Assembly (NCBI GenBank): GCA_037127315.1
Contig: JBBBDQ010000913.1
Span: forward strand, 6,877,001 to 6,941,000
Reading direction: 5' to 3'
Source of the DNA: Ascarosepion bandense
Lineage: Eukaryota > Mollusca > Cephalopoda > Sepiida > Sepiidae
Length of the DNA stretch: 64,000 bases
Below the pieces are notes generated by a model. The model saw only the letters and a list, made by a program, of their open reading frames with translations, had not been told where the DNA came from and did no database searches. The position numbers and the translations under genes were made by a program. Numbering within the stretch: position 1 is the first letter of the stretch; each line of letters starts with the position of its first letter. Positions 1 to 10,059 of this stretch are shown in pieces.

Positions 1-518
1 TCAGGTGTGGATTACAAAAATAAACTTAATGTAAATGTAATCTTTGTGATATTGACTTTTTAAAACACGCGTGAACGCGCTCTGCAAAAAAAAAAAAAAA
101 AAGAAAAGAAGCCTTCCCAATACAAGGAGGTAACAAGAGATGGTAAATTGCAAAATGGTGTTAAATGTTAGTCAACTCAAATTTTAAAAAATTGCTACTA
201 TACTCGTAATATACATAAATTCTGTTCAGTGTTTGTGGGTTGTCTTTAATATAGAGGGCCTCGAGAATGTTTTTTATGATTTCGTGATGTAGTCAACAAG
301 TATTTTCTTGTATTTAAATGTTGTGAGATAAAACTCATATCCGATAAATGGAGTGTAAGACTTTTAGATATGGTTGTAAACCCAACATATATACTTACTT
401 TTTAGTTGGATATATTCAAAGAACATTTAAATTGATATACAATGTTGGTCTTTTCCAAATCACTAGTTGACGAAGAAGAGCTATTGCCCCTGATTAATCT
501 TGTATTAAATTTAGTATA

Positions 519-1388
519 CGAGGGTCATTCAATAAATAAGGTGGATTTTTCGGTATAAGGACTTCTAATACAGATAGAAGCTTACGTTTTAAAAACATGT
601 TTTTCTTTTACTTCTTGTTCAGAGGGATTTAATATTTTTTTGCAGATTGAAAAAAAACTTTGAAAGTTTTGGAGATTAAAAAGATGGCCGACCAAGAAGC
701 ATGCTCCATGATTGAACAGAGGTCAGTTATCAAGTTTTTGGTTGCTGAAGTGTGCAAACCAGTTGAAATTCATAGGGGAATGTTAACTGTGTATGGTGCC
801 ACATGTTTCAGCCAAAATGTCTACAAGTGGGCTAAATTGTTTAAAGAATGACGGAGCAGTGTTGAGGATGAAGACAGGCCTGTGAGATCTCCTGAGGTGA
901 CCGAATCAGTCAATGACCTGATTCAGTCTCACAGAAGGGTGACAGTGGATGACATTGCAAGGATTTTGAGCCTATCTGTTGGAACAGCACACAAAATTGT
1001 CCATGATGACTTTGCCTACTCGAAGGTCAGCTGCCGGTGAGTGCCAAAGATGCTTACTGCAGAGCACAAACAGAAGAGGGTCGAGTTGGGAACTGCTCCC
1101 TCATCCCCTTTACAGCCCAGACCTTGCCCCTTCAGACTTTCACCTGTTTAGTCCCTTGAAAGCGTTCACGAAGGGCACAAATTTGAAAGTGACGATGAGG
1201 TCAAAAGTGCTGTGAACAATTGGCTGAGACATCAGTCCAAAGATTTTTATGCTGAGGGAATACGGAAGCTTGTGCACAGATGGGAAAAGTGTGTGAAACT
1301 GCTGGAAGACTACGTTAAAAAAAAGTAAGCTTCTATCTGTATTGGATGTCATACTGAAAAATTCACCTTATTTATTGAATGACCCTCG
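519..1388 (+). mobile_element. Internally deleted mariner transposon with intact TIRs
   Basis: Terminal inverted repeats begin cgagggtcattcaataaata at 519 and end with the complementary tattgaatgaccctcg at 1388; the similarity runs about 60 bp inward. TA dinucleotides flank it at 517-518 and 1389-1390, as expected for Tc1/mariner insertion. Length is 870 bp against about 1.3 kb for complete mariners, so roughly 400 bp is missing from the middle. It sits inside the older PLE remnant. Confidence 0.93.
684..1328 (+). pseudogene. Mariner transposase remnant (mid-domain deleted)
   Basis: Probable start at 684, giving MADQEACSMIEQRSVIKFL, the N-terminal helix-turn-helix region. It reads to WAKLFKE, meets an in-frame stop at 849-851, and resumes with RSSVEDEDRPVRSPEVTESV and HKIVHDD. 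Around 1090-1100 the reading frame jumps straight to YSPDLAPSDFHLFSPLKAF, which carries the third catalytic aspartate region of the D,D34D family, then after another frameshift to WEKCVKLLEDYVKKK and a stop at 1326. The first two catalytic aspartates fall in the deleted segment, so no active enzyme is possible. Confidence 0.88.
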
Positions 1389-1787
1389 TAGTATTTGATT
1401 AGTTTTATTTTCTTACTGTAATCAGTAGGGAATTTATTCGTACTATATGAGATTTTTTAAGGATTTTTTCATCTTGTTTATAGTTAAAATTCATTTGATT
1501 ATGGTATAGTGTCGGTTGATAATGTTTAGTGTTATTTGATAAAGTTTTATGTTTTATTTAATTCATGCTAATATTTGTAATGTCTCATTGAATTTGTTTA
1601 TCGATAATGTTATTAGGAATGTCATTATTATTGAGCGTCTTTTTAATGTTTTTTTTTAATTAAGTGCAGAAAATCTTTCCGTAGAAGAGTTAACTTTTGC
1701 ACAGTTTACTAAATTTTTATAATAGCTATTTTGTAGTAGTTAGGGCGTTCACTTTTATAGTTGAGGGTGCACGTATTGATGCTAGTT

Positions 1788-2085
1788 CAGTCAGTTAAGT
1801 GCCATACGTGATACACGCTTGGGTGATCATGTCTCGAAAGAAACATGACTGAATGGGCAGTAGGTTGCCATTTCTTTCTGCAGTAGACTGGTTGCCAGCC
1901 AAGGCTATAGAACTCAATCTGTCCTGTTATTTGACCCATAACTGGATGGAAGAAACCGATTAATACCTTTCACAAGGGTATTTGCGAGTAAGTGAATGCA
2001 ATAAATTCAACTGGAATTCGAACTCGGCACCCCGATTTCTCGTTCCGATCCGATATCCGCTGCACTACAACGCACATTCAAATGT
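1788..2085 (-). repeat. tRNA-headed SINE, family A, complete copy
   Basis: Flanked by a perfect 10-bp target duplication gatgctagtt at 1778-1787 and 2086-2095. On the minus strand the 5' head has a box-B-like gagttcgaattcc. The 3' region holds a conserved hairpin (catgtctc, short loop, complementary arm; one arm slightly mutated here) and ends ...ggcacttaactgactga. Inserted in the PLE remnant. At least 15 more full or partial copies occur in the window. Confidence 0.85.
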
Positions 2086-2489
2086 GATGCTAGTTAGTTT
2101 TTTTATATTGGGGAAGTAGTAAATGTATTATTATTATTGGTGTCTATCACTATATCAAGAAAAGGAATTTTATTATTGTTGCGAAGTTCATATGTGCATT
2201 TAAGAAAAGAGTTTTTTAAAAAAATTCTTGTAGTTCGTGCATTTCATCTTTTTTAAACTAAGATGATAATATTATATATATATGCTCACTGGATGGATTT
2301 TTTTCTTATGGTGCTAAATATCTTATTTTCAAGATTAACCATGTCGAAGTTACTAAATGTTCGCCCAAGATATTGTTTGTAGACATTATTTTAGAGGTCA
2401 TAGAATGGAATCTTAGTAGTACAGGTCAAAAGTAGTTTTCACAATATATTAGATTTGTTTTTTAGTTGAGAGCGAGATGGATTGCTGTA

Positions 2490-2890
2490 ATTTTTTTTCT
2501 TATAATCATATCGCCCCAAGCAAGGCAGTTTACTGCCACTGTTTTGCAGGGAGTTGCATAGGAGGAAAGTTATGAAAAAGAGTGACAGGTTATAGGGGGT
2601 GTCAGGAAGTGGGTAAGAGAAGGATGAGAATACTGATGAGAGTGGAGTGGACGGAGAAAAGAGCATGAGAGACAGGATGCAGGTTAGTGAGACAGGAGAT
2701 GACTACTGACTTTACATTTAAATTCTTGTCGGGGAAACAAGTAAATGAAAGAGAATTCCACAGGCGGGAAGTGCGAGAAAAGAAACTGATGGAGTAGATA
2801 TCCACTGGTTCAAAAAATCCTATTCTCAGAACTCTCATCTGGCAGAAGATGATGTGGAGCCCCACGACAGAAATCGATCCGGTCAATTAG
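2490..2890. repeat. Interspersed repeat family C, copy 1
   Basis: Begins with the shared start (ataatcatatcgccccaagc, then aaggcagtttactgccactg) and continues through a gaaaaagagtgacag segment and cacaggcgggaagtgcgag. The same order recurs at 5870, 37083, 43222 and, in part, inside 11370-12790. No coding capacity seen. It may be a SINE, but no convincing tRNA head was found. The following A-rich stretch (2930-3065) holds nothing else. Confidence 0.6.
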
Positions 2891-3028
2891 ACAACGGAAG
2901 ATGCAGAAAGAATCAAATGTGCAAAAGCAGTCCAGGAAAAAAAAAATAAATAAATAAAAAAGAAGCAAAACAAAATAAAAAAATGTTCTTCGAAAACACC
3001 AGAAGATAAGTTCGAAGAAACGAAGAGA

Positions 3029-3059
<31 letters not shown>

Positions 3060-3139
3060 ACAAAAGCCCTTATATCCTACCATGCGGTGACTGTAGACGT
3101 TGCTTCAGATCCAACATGGGGCTCATTTCACACAGAACG

Positions 3140-4110
3140 AAAGGTCAATGAGCACCGTCATACCCGGCATCAAGTTCCACCAACGACGGCTTGTTTAATT
3201 TTTGGCTGTTCAACTTGCTGCCAAACGTATAGTCCATCTTTTTGGTTAGACCTTTCTTCTCACTTTCCTTTGTCACCTTTTCTAGGAGTTTATGCAATAT
3301 TCTCTCTGTATCTTCTATCAACTCTTCTTCTTCTTTTATGTGCCGTGTCACTTCAAGACGTACGAAATCATACACTTTTACATATCCCTACGCCTAATGG
3401 CTCTTAGCACGCTTTCTCCTGTTACGCCACCCAATTCCTGCTCTGCCATACACTTGCTCAAGACCCTCAAGTATGTTACGCGTTGCTTTCTCCTGTCTAT
3501 CTTTCCCTTTACCTGACCTCTGAGTATCATATTCTCCAAGTCCTCCTTCCTCATTACATGCCCGAAGAACTTCAGCTGTTCTTTCCTGGTGTTAGGTATT
3601 AGTTTCTTTTTCGTTTCCATCTTGTCCAAAACCTCATCGTTGCTTGCATGTTCGGTCCATGGTATTTTCAGCATCCTTCTGTAGAACCCCATTTTAGTTG
3701 CTTCAAGTCTCTTCTTCATCTTTTTGGAGATTGTCCAGCATCCACTGCTATACTGAAGAACAGACATCACATAGCAATCCAGTATTCTCTTCTTTGTTTT
3801 TAACGAAATTTTCTTTTTTCTCAAATCCACTTTCTGATAACCTTCTGATAATTCTGATAAAACCTAAGTTGTGGGGAGTATCGGCTGTGTTAGTGAACTG
3901 ACCTTGTACCAGACATGGCTGACCATCCCTATAGCTACAGTGGTGACCCCTCCTGCTTCAATATAACATTAAAATATTTTTTTTACTCAGCTTCTGAAAT
4001 GCACTTTGGTCATGCCAGTTCGCCTTCAGATCTCAGAGTCACACTTTCCGTCTTCTGTTAGAACCCCTTCCCCATCCATATCTGTATCTGATTGAGTTTA
4101 GTATCTCTGT
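3140..4110 (-). mobile_element. RTE/BovB-like LINE C-terminal remnant, with a second piece head-to-tail
   Basis: Minus-strand translation gives VLTEDGKCDSEI (about 4045-4010), then after an unrelated insert at 3831-3975 KKISLKTKKRILDCYVMSVL, YSSGCWTISKKMKKRLEATK, YRRMLKIPWTEHASNDEVL, FFGHVMRKEDLENMILRGQV and MAEQELGGVTGESVLRA. The layout matches the RTE/BovB C-terminus (YG.E.WT ... WCWRRLLRVPWT ... QYFGHLMRR). Its 3' end, tgacacggcacataaaagaa near 3348, is followed directly by an upstream piece of the same ORF (HKLLEKVTKESEKKGLT), so two copies are joined tail-to-head. Not functional. Such sequences are often mis-annotated as craniofacial development protein 2. Confidence 0.8.
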
Positions 4111-4289
4111 AGTTGGCGTTCCTCTTTTTACTGATGGTCACTTGTTAACACTGTGATCGCCAAATCATAGTAAATCTTTTAGTTCTTTCAGGATTGCTTT
4201 GCTGTAAAGTCTAATGAGAAGACTTTCCAACAAGATAGGATAGGACACTAGTTCAGAGTCTGAGTTTGGGCTTTTTCTAAACAGCATAT

Positions 4290-4765
4290 CAACCTCTGTG
4301 GGTTATTTAATGCCAAAAAGTTAGGTTTTAAGGTATTTTTATATTTCAAATTTTAAAAAAATGTTCGGTTATTGTGAGGAGGTTGATTTAGTCAGATTTT
4401 GGTGAAAAAGTTATGTTTTTAGAAAATTCAAAATGTCTTCCTGTTTTGTATTTTTGAAAAGTAGCTTAAAAAACACAAAACTGGTGGTTATATTTTTTCT
4501 TCGATTTTCTTAAAAATGTATTGCTGGAATTTTTACGATAAATGTATATTTTTATACTTATAGTGTTTTGACCTTATTTTCGGGATGTAAATAACAATTT
4601 TCCCATAGCTGGGACCCTAACAGATGTTACCACTCCAGGTCAAGGTGGACCAGGGAACAACAGCAATTAAGAGGTGGTTACATGCTCCTAACAACCTCCC
4701 AATCAGAGGCATTGCTGCCGGATGCAGTTTATCGTCATACCCAGGACAGACACAAGTTTTGTATG
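4290..4765 (+). repeat. Interspersed repeat family E, copy 1
   Basis: Shares a leading block (aacctctgtgggttatttaa) with the reverse complement of 32170-32200. It shares a distal block (catagctgggaccctaacag ... ccggatgcagtttatcgtca) with 9255-9390 and, on the minus strand, 31740-31890. No coding sense. Class unknown. 4110-4290 and 4765-4990 hold nothing I recognise. Confidence 0.55.
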
Positions 4766-4994
4766 AATTTTGGAGACGAGGAGTTATCATTTTTTGCAAT
4801 ATTTATATTCAATCTTCTTAATCTTTGCTCTTTTTATCACAACATTTCGGTCGTTGTGCCCTTTGAACTTCCTAAGGTGTATAATATATATGCAATATTT
4901 ATCATTTACCAATTTATACAGGAATACAAACAAAAACAATTTATGCGCATTATGTTTTCTGGTTATTGGCGTATAAGTCTGCCATCTTCTGCCG

Positions 4995-5153
4995 AGCGCC
5001 CATAGCCCAGAGGTAGAATTGCCGACTGACGCCCATTCGGTCGAGTTTCAATCCTGGGTTAAAAAGCAATCGGATGTCTAACCGTACTGATGAGCTGTGA
5101 TACGGCGAAACAGATCTGTCTGCGGATGACTATATTATGTTTATATATATGTA
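4995..5153 (+). repeat. tRNA-headed SINE, family B, copy 1 (hammerhead-bearing)
   Basis: Starts gcgcccatagcccagaggta (box-A-like) with box-B-like ggtcgagtttcaatcc at 5039-5054, both in tRNA spacing, followed by a hammerhead ribozyme fold at 5082-5125 and a TA-rich tail. The Tc1 derivative at 5154 is inserted in the tail. Related copies lie at 6415, 43635 and 44622. Confidence 0.78.
5082..5125 (+). ncRNA. Hammerhead ribozyme in SINE B copy 1
   Basis: All core elements are present. CTGATGA lies at 5087-5093. Stem II is GCTG/CGGC (5094-5097 with 5103-5106, one G-U pair) with loop TGATA. GAAA is at 5107-5110. Stem III is the self-complementary CAGATCTG (5111-5118). The cleavage dinucleotide TC is at 5119-5120, with A5110-T5119 pairing as required. 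Stem I is CCGTA/TGCGG (5082-5086 with 5121-5125). Cleavage is predicted after 5120. The loopless stem III implies action as a dimer, as known for short-stem-III hammerheads. This is a structural prediction only. Confidence 0.8.
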
Positions 5154-5737
5154 CAGTACTATGCAAATATATTAGGACAAGAACTATTTTATCTTTTATG
5201 AGGCATATTGACTGAAAATAATTTAATTAAAGTAATTTTATTTCATTTACTCAACAAATCCTTTAACAAGAAAAAATACTTGTTACGAAATAAATTTGAT
5301 ATTTAGTATAATAGCCTTTTGCTTTGATCACAGCCTTCATTCTGTCAGGCATTGACATCGTAAGCTTCTTCAATGCATCTAATGGTATCTCCTGCCATGT
5401 AGCTTGTATTTGTTCCCAAAGTGTGTCTTGCGAAGTAACATTAGATTTATCAATTTTTTTATTCAAAATATCCCATAGATGTTCAATACGATTGAAATCA
5501 GGGCTTTGTGAGAGCCAATTCAAATTCCGAAGCCTTCCTTCCTCTTCCTTTTTAGTTTTTTTTCCTTTCAAAGGTTTGGCTTTTCACCCTGTATTTGAAT
5601 TTCATTGAGGTTTTTAGGAAAATCTCCCCTGTCCTAATACTTTTTCATAAGTGTTAGAACGGGGTGATTTTAAACTTTATTTTGATGCCTCATAAAACAG
5701 AAAATACTTCTTGTCCTAATACTTTTGCACAGTACTG
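5154..5737 (-). mobile_element. Tc1-like transposon, deletion derivative
   Basis: TIRs of about 50 bp: cagtactatgcaaatatatt at 5154 and its partner ending gcacagtactg at 5737, both continuing through taggacaagaa and cctcataaaa. TA duplications lie at 5152-5153 and 5738-5739. The minus strand (5571-5263) encodes NWLSQSPDFNRIEHLWDILN, the Tc1 'QSPDLNPIE.LW' block with the last catalytic glutamate, then QATWQEIPLDALKKLTMSMP, the normal C-terminal region. At 584 bp against about 1.6 kb, most of the transposase is gone. Confidence 0.92.
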
Positions 5738-5801
5738 TATATATAGGTATATGTTTGCATAAATGTATATTTATGTATATGTATATATGTATGTATGTAT
5801 G

Positions 5802-5864
<63 letters not shown>

Positions 5865-5865
5865 G
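5738..5865. repeat. TA/TG/AC microsatellite tract
   Basis: Mixed tatg and ta repeats followed by an uninterrupted (ac)n of about 45 bp and (at)n. Confidence 0.9.
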
Positions 5866-5869
5866 CTTT

Positions 5870-6029
5870 TTTAATCATATCGCCCAAAGCAAGGCAGTTT
5901 ACTGCCACTGGTGCGCAGGGGGTTACATAGGAGGAAAGTCATGAGAAAGAGTGACTCATTATTAGGGGTGTCAGGAAGTGGGTAAGACAAGGATGATGAG
6001 AGTGAAGTGGACGGAGAAAAGAGCATGAA

Positions 6030-6061
<32 letters not shown>

Positions 6062-6300
6062 TGTGGATGCAAGTTAGTGAGATAGGAAATGACTATTGAC
6101 TTTGCATTTAAATTGTTGGAGTAAACGAAAGGGAATTTCACAGGCTGGAAATGCGAGAAAAGAATGCTGAGGGGGTAGAATTTGCGTTTACATTTTATTG
6201 GTTTCGCAGTAAAAGTGTGGGACCTAGTTACTAATCTTATATATATTATGCTCTCATTACAATTGAGCTCTCTGGAGAAGAACATTTTAAAAACAGTTTC
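5870..6300. repeat. Interspersed repeat family C, copy 2
   Basis: Same block order as copy 1 (aatcatatcgcccaaagcaa, ggcagtttactgccactggt, caggctggaaatgcgagaaa) plus a (ga)n insert at 6030-6062. Confidence 0.6.
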
Positions 6301-6414
6301 CACTTCGGCTATAATGCGTGACTCTTCAGAAATGAATTGAGTTCTCTCGGTGACTGGCGTCTGTATACACTGCTTACATACAAAACGTTAAAATTTCCCT
6401 TCTCTGACCCCCAT

Positions 6415-6560
6415 GCGCCGATGGCTTAGGGAGTAGAGACTTCGACTGACACCAAATCGGTCGAGTTTTCGATCCCGGCCAGAAACAAGTGAATATGTCT
6501 AGCCACACTGATGAGCTGTGATACAACGAAACAGGCTTGTATGTGGATGACTAATATATA
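6415..6560 (+). repeat. tRNA-headed SINE, family B, copy 2
   Basis: Diverged head (gcgccgatggcttagggagt; box-B-like gagttttcgatccc) followed by the same hammerhead module and a TA-rich tail. 6560-6835 carries only TA microsatellite (6773-6806) and unrecognised sequence. Confidence 0.72.
6503..6546 (+). ncRNA. Hammerhead ribozyme module in SINE B copy 2 (covarying stem I)
   Basis: CTGATGA at 6508-6514 and GAAA at 6528-6531. Stem III is CAGGCTTG (still self-complementary with a G-U pair) and the cleavage dinucleotide is TA at 6540-6541. Stem I is CCACA/TGTGG, fully paired although two pairs differ from copy 1. Stem II GCTG/CAAC has one C-A mismatch, so activity is doubtful. Confidence 0.65.
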
Positions 6561-6769
6561 TATATGTAAACATATCACTATACTCGTTTCGAAAAACCCT
6601 TCGAGTATATACACGGAAGGAAAAAAATGGAAAGAAAGAGCTAAGCACGTGAACAGCAGTCAAAGTACGTAGCCCAAAGAAAAAAAACCCGAGACGAGTA
6701 ATCTATAACAAAAAATCGCTCAGTACGTAAGCAGAGCAGACAAAATAGCAGAGCAGACAAAATAGACAC

Positions 6770-6808
<39 letters not shown>

Positions 6809-6834
6809 GTGTATTATTTGTGTGTATTACTGTA

Positions 6835-7383
6835 TCTATTTGGCAGCATATACTTAGACAAGAAAATAATAAACGAAAACTTAAAATTCTAGAAGCTATC
6901 TACATCAAACAGTTAAAACCTAGCCCAAATAAAATAAAGTTAGACACCTCTACTAACATACTTCAATGCCTATAATCGACGGGAGAGGTCATAGTTATTA
7001 TACTTACCCCCTACACCATAGTAGCAGCAGTTCCCAGACCAATCCCCTCATGCCACTATACTCTCATTTGACCAAAAACCCACTACCACCATTCCTTCTC
7101 GGCCTACAGCCATGTGCGACACAAAAAATGGACCTGTCTAATTTTCTCTGTATAACTCCACTCTGTTAATAATTTAAATGTTCTATGTTCACTGAAGATT
7201 AAATGTTCATCCTTTGATAATGGCTTATGTAAGCCGAAAGCTCAGACCTGATAAAAAAATCAACAATTATTGCGATTTCTTGTCGTCTTTCCATGACAAC
7301 ACTATCAAGCTAATCAGATCTTACGAACGGATCTTACACAAAAGAAATAGACAGAACTTGTCTATATTATTTAATGAAACCTG

Positions 7384-7440
<57 letters not shown>
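6835..7440 (+). mobile_element. Penelope-like element junction: GIY-YIG C-terminus, 3' UTR, next 5' end
   Basis: From about 6858 the plus strand reads KLKILEAIYIKQLKPSPNKI and then a short tail with a stop near 6975: the end of a PLE GIY-YIG domain. A noncoding stretch follows, then a hammerhead-like motif (ttgataatggc ... gccgaaagc, 7214-7241). Next comes a frame reading TIKLIRSYERILHKRNRQNL and LFNETCIN, which resembles PLE N-termini (compare 45164-45340, [14 protein letters not shown]). End-then-start order suggests a head-to-tail PLE junction. It ends in (ta)n at 7388-7441. Confidence 0.6.
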
Positions 7441-7443
<3 letters not shown>

Positions 7444-7539
7444 TCCAAGTTTGCCATATATGTGTGTGTACATGCCTGTGTGTGTGAAAATTGAGATATA
7501 AGTTTGTAAATACTATATAAATAAATGAAAAAAGGAAAA

Positions 7540-7630
7540 TTGTTTTACAAACGCATTTCGTTCTCTAAGGACCTTTATGAAAGTGGCAGCGGAAGTTTTA
7601 TTTCGTCACTTGTATTTATGCAGAAGAGTA
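7540..7630 (-). repeat. PLE-like terminal motif
   Basis: Plus strand acgcatttcgttctctaagg is shared in pattern with 45565-45600 and 53610-53650. On the minus strand it shows the degenerate hammerhead-like order AAGGTCC, short loop, GAACGAAA. 7640-8080 has no recognisable feature; an open frame at 7733-8020 matches nothing I know. Confidence 0.35.
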
Positions 7631-8085
7631 AATAGAAAATAATTAAAAATACACAACTACAACAACATTTGCTCCATTTCTTTTATTTGACAATTAATTA
7701 CATCAGTTAGCGTCTTCTATATTTCTTTTTCCTTGTACAATAAACTCGAAGATTATTTTAATAGCGTTTTCAAATTCAAAATTAGAATATTTGACGATAA
7801 TTTCACCTCGCTTGAGTGTATGATTACATATTACGAAATAAAATCTCCATATTTACCTGATAAAGTTCGTCAACAGACGACACATGTTGGTAAAGAAAAG
7901 TTTTCCGTTTGTCTTATATATTATTGGGCATTGAAGTCAACACCAAGCAGCGATAGTGTGTTTATCGTCACGTCATGGTTTCAATATTCATTTTTATATT
8001 TACATAGATTCCATCCCTAATAATGAACTTTTTAACTCATAAATATATAGCATATCTTAGATATATATATACATATATATATTTA

Positions 8086-8387
8086 ATCATATCACCCCGA
8101 GCAAGGCGGTAACGCCACTGATGCGCATGGGGCTATGTAAGAGTGAAAAGATTGGAAAAGAAAAAGTCGGAAACCACATCCTAGACAGGGAACAAGGGAT
8201 GAGCCTCTTCACCTATTCAATAGACGTGGGTGGAGTGTGAACCGGGCGATAGTTTAATCTATCTACTCCAATTGAAAAAGAAAAAAGAAAAGAGTAAAAA
8301 AATTGGAAAAGAGAAAGCCGGAAATCACATCCTAAACAGGGAACAAGGGATGAGCCTCTTCACCTGTTCAATAGACGCGGGTGGAGT

Positions 8388-8395
<8 letters not shown>
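8086..8395. repeat. Interspersed repeat family C-like, dimeric copy
   Basis: Starts aatcatatcaccccgagcaa then ggcggtaacgccactgatgc. It contains two tandem copies of a block of about 150 bp (aagccggaaaccacatccta ... gtgggtggagtgtga). The same dimer recurs at 59892-60260. A (ta)n tract follows at 8390-8428. Confidence 0.6.
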
Positions 8396-8429
<34 letters not shown>

Positions 8430-8431
<2 letters not shown>

Positions 8432-9010
8432 CAAGAAAGAAAAGTTGACTATTTTTACAAATCCATTGGTAATATATTTCGCGGCTCCCACCGCATGTCA
8501 AACCAAATTCATAAAACAACAAATGGTTCAAATTCATCCAGATAAATTCAAGTTAAATAAAAAAAAGGAAAAAAGAAAAAAAAATGAAAAAGAAGTGTTT
8601 TTGGTTCTACACAAGCCTTCGCCATAAAAAATCAAATGTTATGTGCGGGTGGTATGGCTGTTGGTTTTAAGAACTGAGCTGCTTGACCCTTATACGTCGA
8701 AAACGATGGGAGAGTCTAATTTTAGAAAGTCGTGAGGGAACATTTTGGCTCGTATGCTGGCTAGTTTATGTGAGGTTCTATTCCTTATATGATGTGTCTC
8801 ATCAGAATACTTGGTTCATGTACTTTTGATAATCCGTAGAAAATGTGTTTTTTTTTTTTCTTACTGATGTGCGATTAGTTTTAACCAGGATATATGAAAT
8901 AATTTATTGATTTATCTCTATTTTTTCGGAGAGTTCGCCGTCTATTTTTTCGGAGAGTTTTTCTGGCTACCAGTGTAGTTTAACTGGTGTTGCCGTTATT
9001 ATATCCTAGA
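8430..9010. other. No recognised feature
   Basis: AT-rich sequence with an A-rich stretch near 8560-8595. No coding signal on either strand that I could match. Confidence 0.5.
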
Positions 9011-9057
9011 TATATCCAGACCCTTTTGGGGCTCCTAGGCTAAGGAAATTATAATCT

Positions 9058-9180
9058 GTATTGCTGGTAAAGTTTTCTTTCCAAAATGTATTGGTCGTAA
9101 AATCGGTACTGCTGGTAAAATTGGTATTGCTGGTAAAATTGGTATTGCTGGTAAAATTGGTATTGCTGGTAATACTTTTT
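9058..9180. repeat. 18-bp minisatellite
   Basis: Tandem units of ggtattgctggtaaaatt, about five copies with divergent edges; it leads into family E sequence. Confidence 0.85.
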
Positions 9181-9237
9181 TCTAAAATGTATTGCAGGTA
9201 TTTTTAATATAAAAATTTATAGTTTTGAGCCTAGTTT

Positions 9238-9400
9238 GGAGGTTAACTATTTGTCCATAGCTGGGACCCTAACAGGTACTAATCGGAAACAACAGCAATT
9301 AAGAGGTGGTTTTAAGTTCTACGCCACTCAACACCTGCCAATCAGAGGCATTGCAGCCGGATGTAGTTTATCGTCATACCCAGGACGAACAGTTCTTTAA
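9238..9400 (+). repeat. Interspersed repeat family E, copy 2 (distal block)
   Basis: Shares catagctgggaccctaacag, caattaagaggtggtt and catacccaggac with copy 1 at 4605-4745. Confidence 0.6.
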
Positions 9401-9539
9401 TTATTTTATAAGTGCTTTCATAATATGATACAGAACAAATCAGAGACGTTTTGTCAATCTAACGCGTTTCAGTCGTATTCAAATAGGAAAATTAAAAAAA
9501 ATACACAATTAAATCACTGACATTTGCCTGTCTATATTT

Positions 9540-9805
9540 CTGAGATGAGGTAGTATTTACAGTATTTACATTATTCGGACTAGTGTCCTCATATTTGTTG
9601 CCATTTGTACGACGTTTCGGCCGTTGTACGCTCCGGCTTTCTTCAGGTGCTAGCAATTTCGAACCGAAATTTTATTTTGTAATAAAGGGTTCGTTTCAAA
9701 ATTCCTAGCACCTGAAGGAGGCCGGAGCATACAACGACTGAAATGTCGTACAAATGGCAACAAAGATGAGGACAATAGTCCGAATAATGTAAATACTGTA
9801 AATAA
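9540..9805. mobile_element. Foldback element, family F (PLE-terminus-like)
   Basis: Two arms of about 115 bp in inverted orientation (9550-9680 and 9693-9800) around a spacer of about 15 bp. Each arm carries ctgaag.aggccgg ... acgrccgaaacgtcg. Related to 54376-54720 and a single arm at 32455-32545. Confidence 0.75.
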
Positions 9806-9829
9806 CTGGCAATTTTTAATATGCGTTTT

Positions 9830-9925
9830 CTTCGAGGTTCCGGGTTAATTCAGGACGTTGTCGATCATGGCTCTCCACAATTTCTTATGCTTTGTAGATC
9901 AATAAATTTTGTCTGTTTCTTTTTT
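9830..9925 (-). mobile_element. LINE 3'-end fragment
   Basis: Minus strand reads KLWRAMIDNVL ahead of a stop, resembling the C-terminal W..MI..VLKGHG block of the RTE-like LINE but more diverged. Confidence 0.4.
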
Positions 9926-10059
9926 CTAGTCCAAACCTGTTTTTCCACCTACTTACTCAAACTCCGTAGGTTATGTGATTAGTCTAAAAATTACGATAGT
10001 TTAAATGTGCTTAATATTCTCTTTTTTATTAGTGATTTTTTTACAATAATTTCATTCAA

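Larger units (their letters stand above)
1..2260 (-). mobile_element. Decayed Penelope-like element (RT end plus GIY-YIG nuclease)
   Basis: Read on the minus strand in broken frames. About 2177-2109 gives NKIPFLDIVIDTNN followed by TFTTSP, the 'PFLDVLI...FTTSVYRKP' signature of PLE reverse transcriptases. About 1690-1590 gives LNNNDIPNNIIDKQI, like the conserved LK..L..N.YP..LID..I block. About 450-421 gives NIVYQFKC and 390-325 VGFTTISKSLTLHLSDMS, the start of a GIY-YIG nuclease. About 275-221 gives ILEALYIKDNPQTLNRI, its C-terminal glutamate-containing block. Order is RT then GIY-YIG, as in canonical PLEs. Many stops and frameshifts make it dead. A mariner (519-1388) and a SINE (1788-2085) are inserted in it. 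The left end runs off the window; the 5' limit near 2260 is uncertain, and 2260-2490 holds nothing else I recognise. Confidence 0.72.

Noticed and set aside
3378..3830. Host gene similar to craniofacial development protein 2
   Set aside because: The similarity is to the reverse-transcriptase C-terminus of RTE-like LINEs, which is frequently misnamed this way.
4995..5055. True tRNA gene
   Set aside because: Box A and B are present but no tRNA cloverleaf with a sound acceptor stem; it recurs as the head of a SINE with a TA tail.
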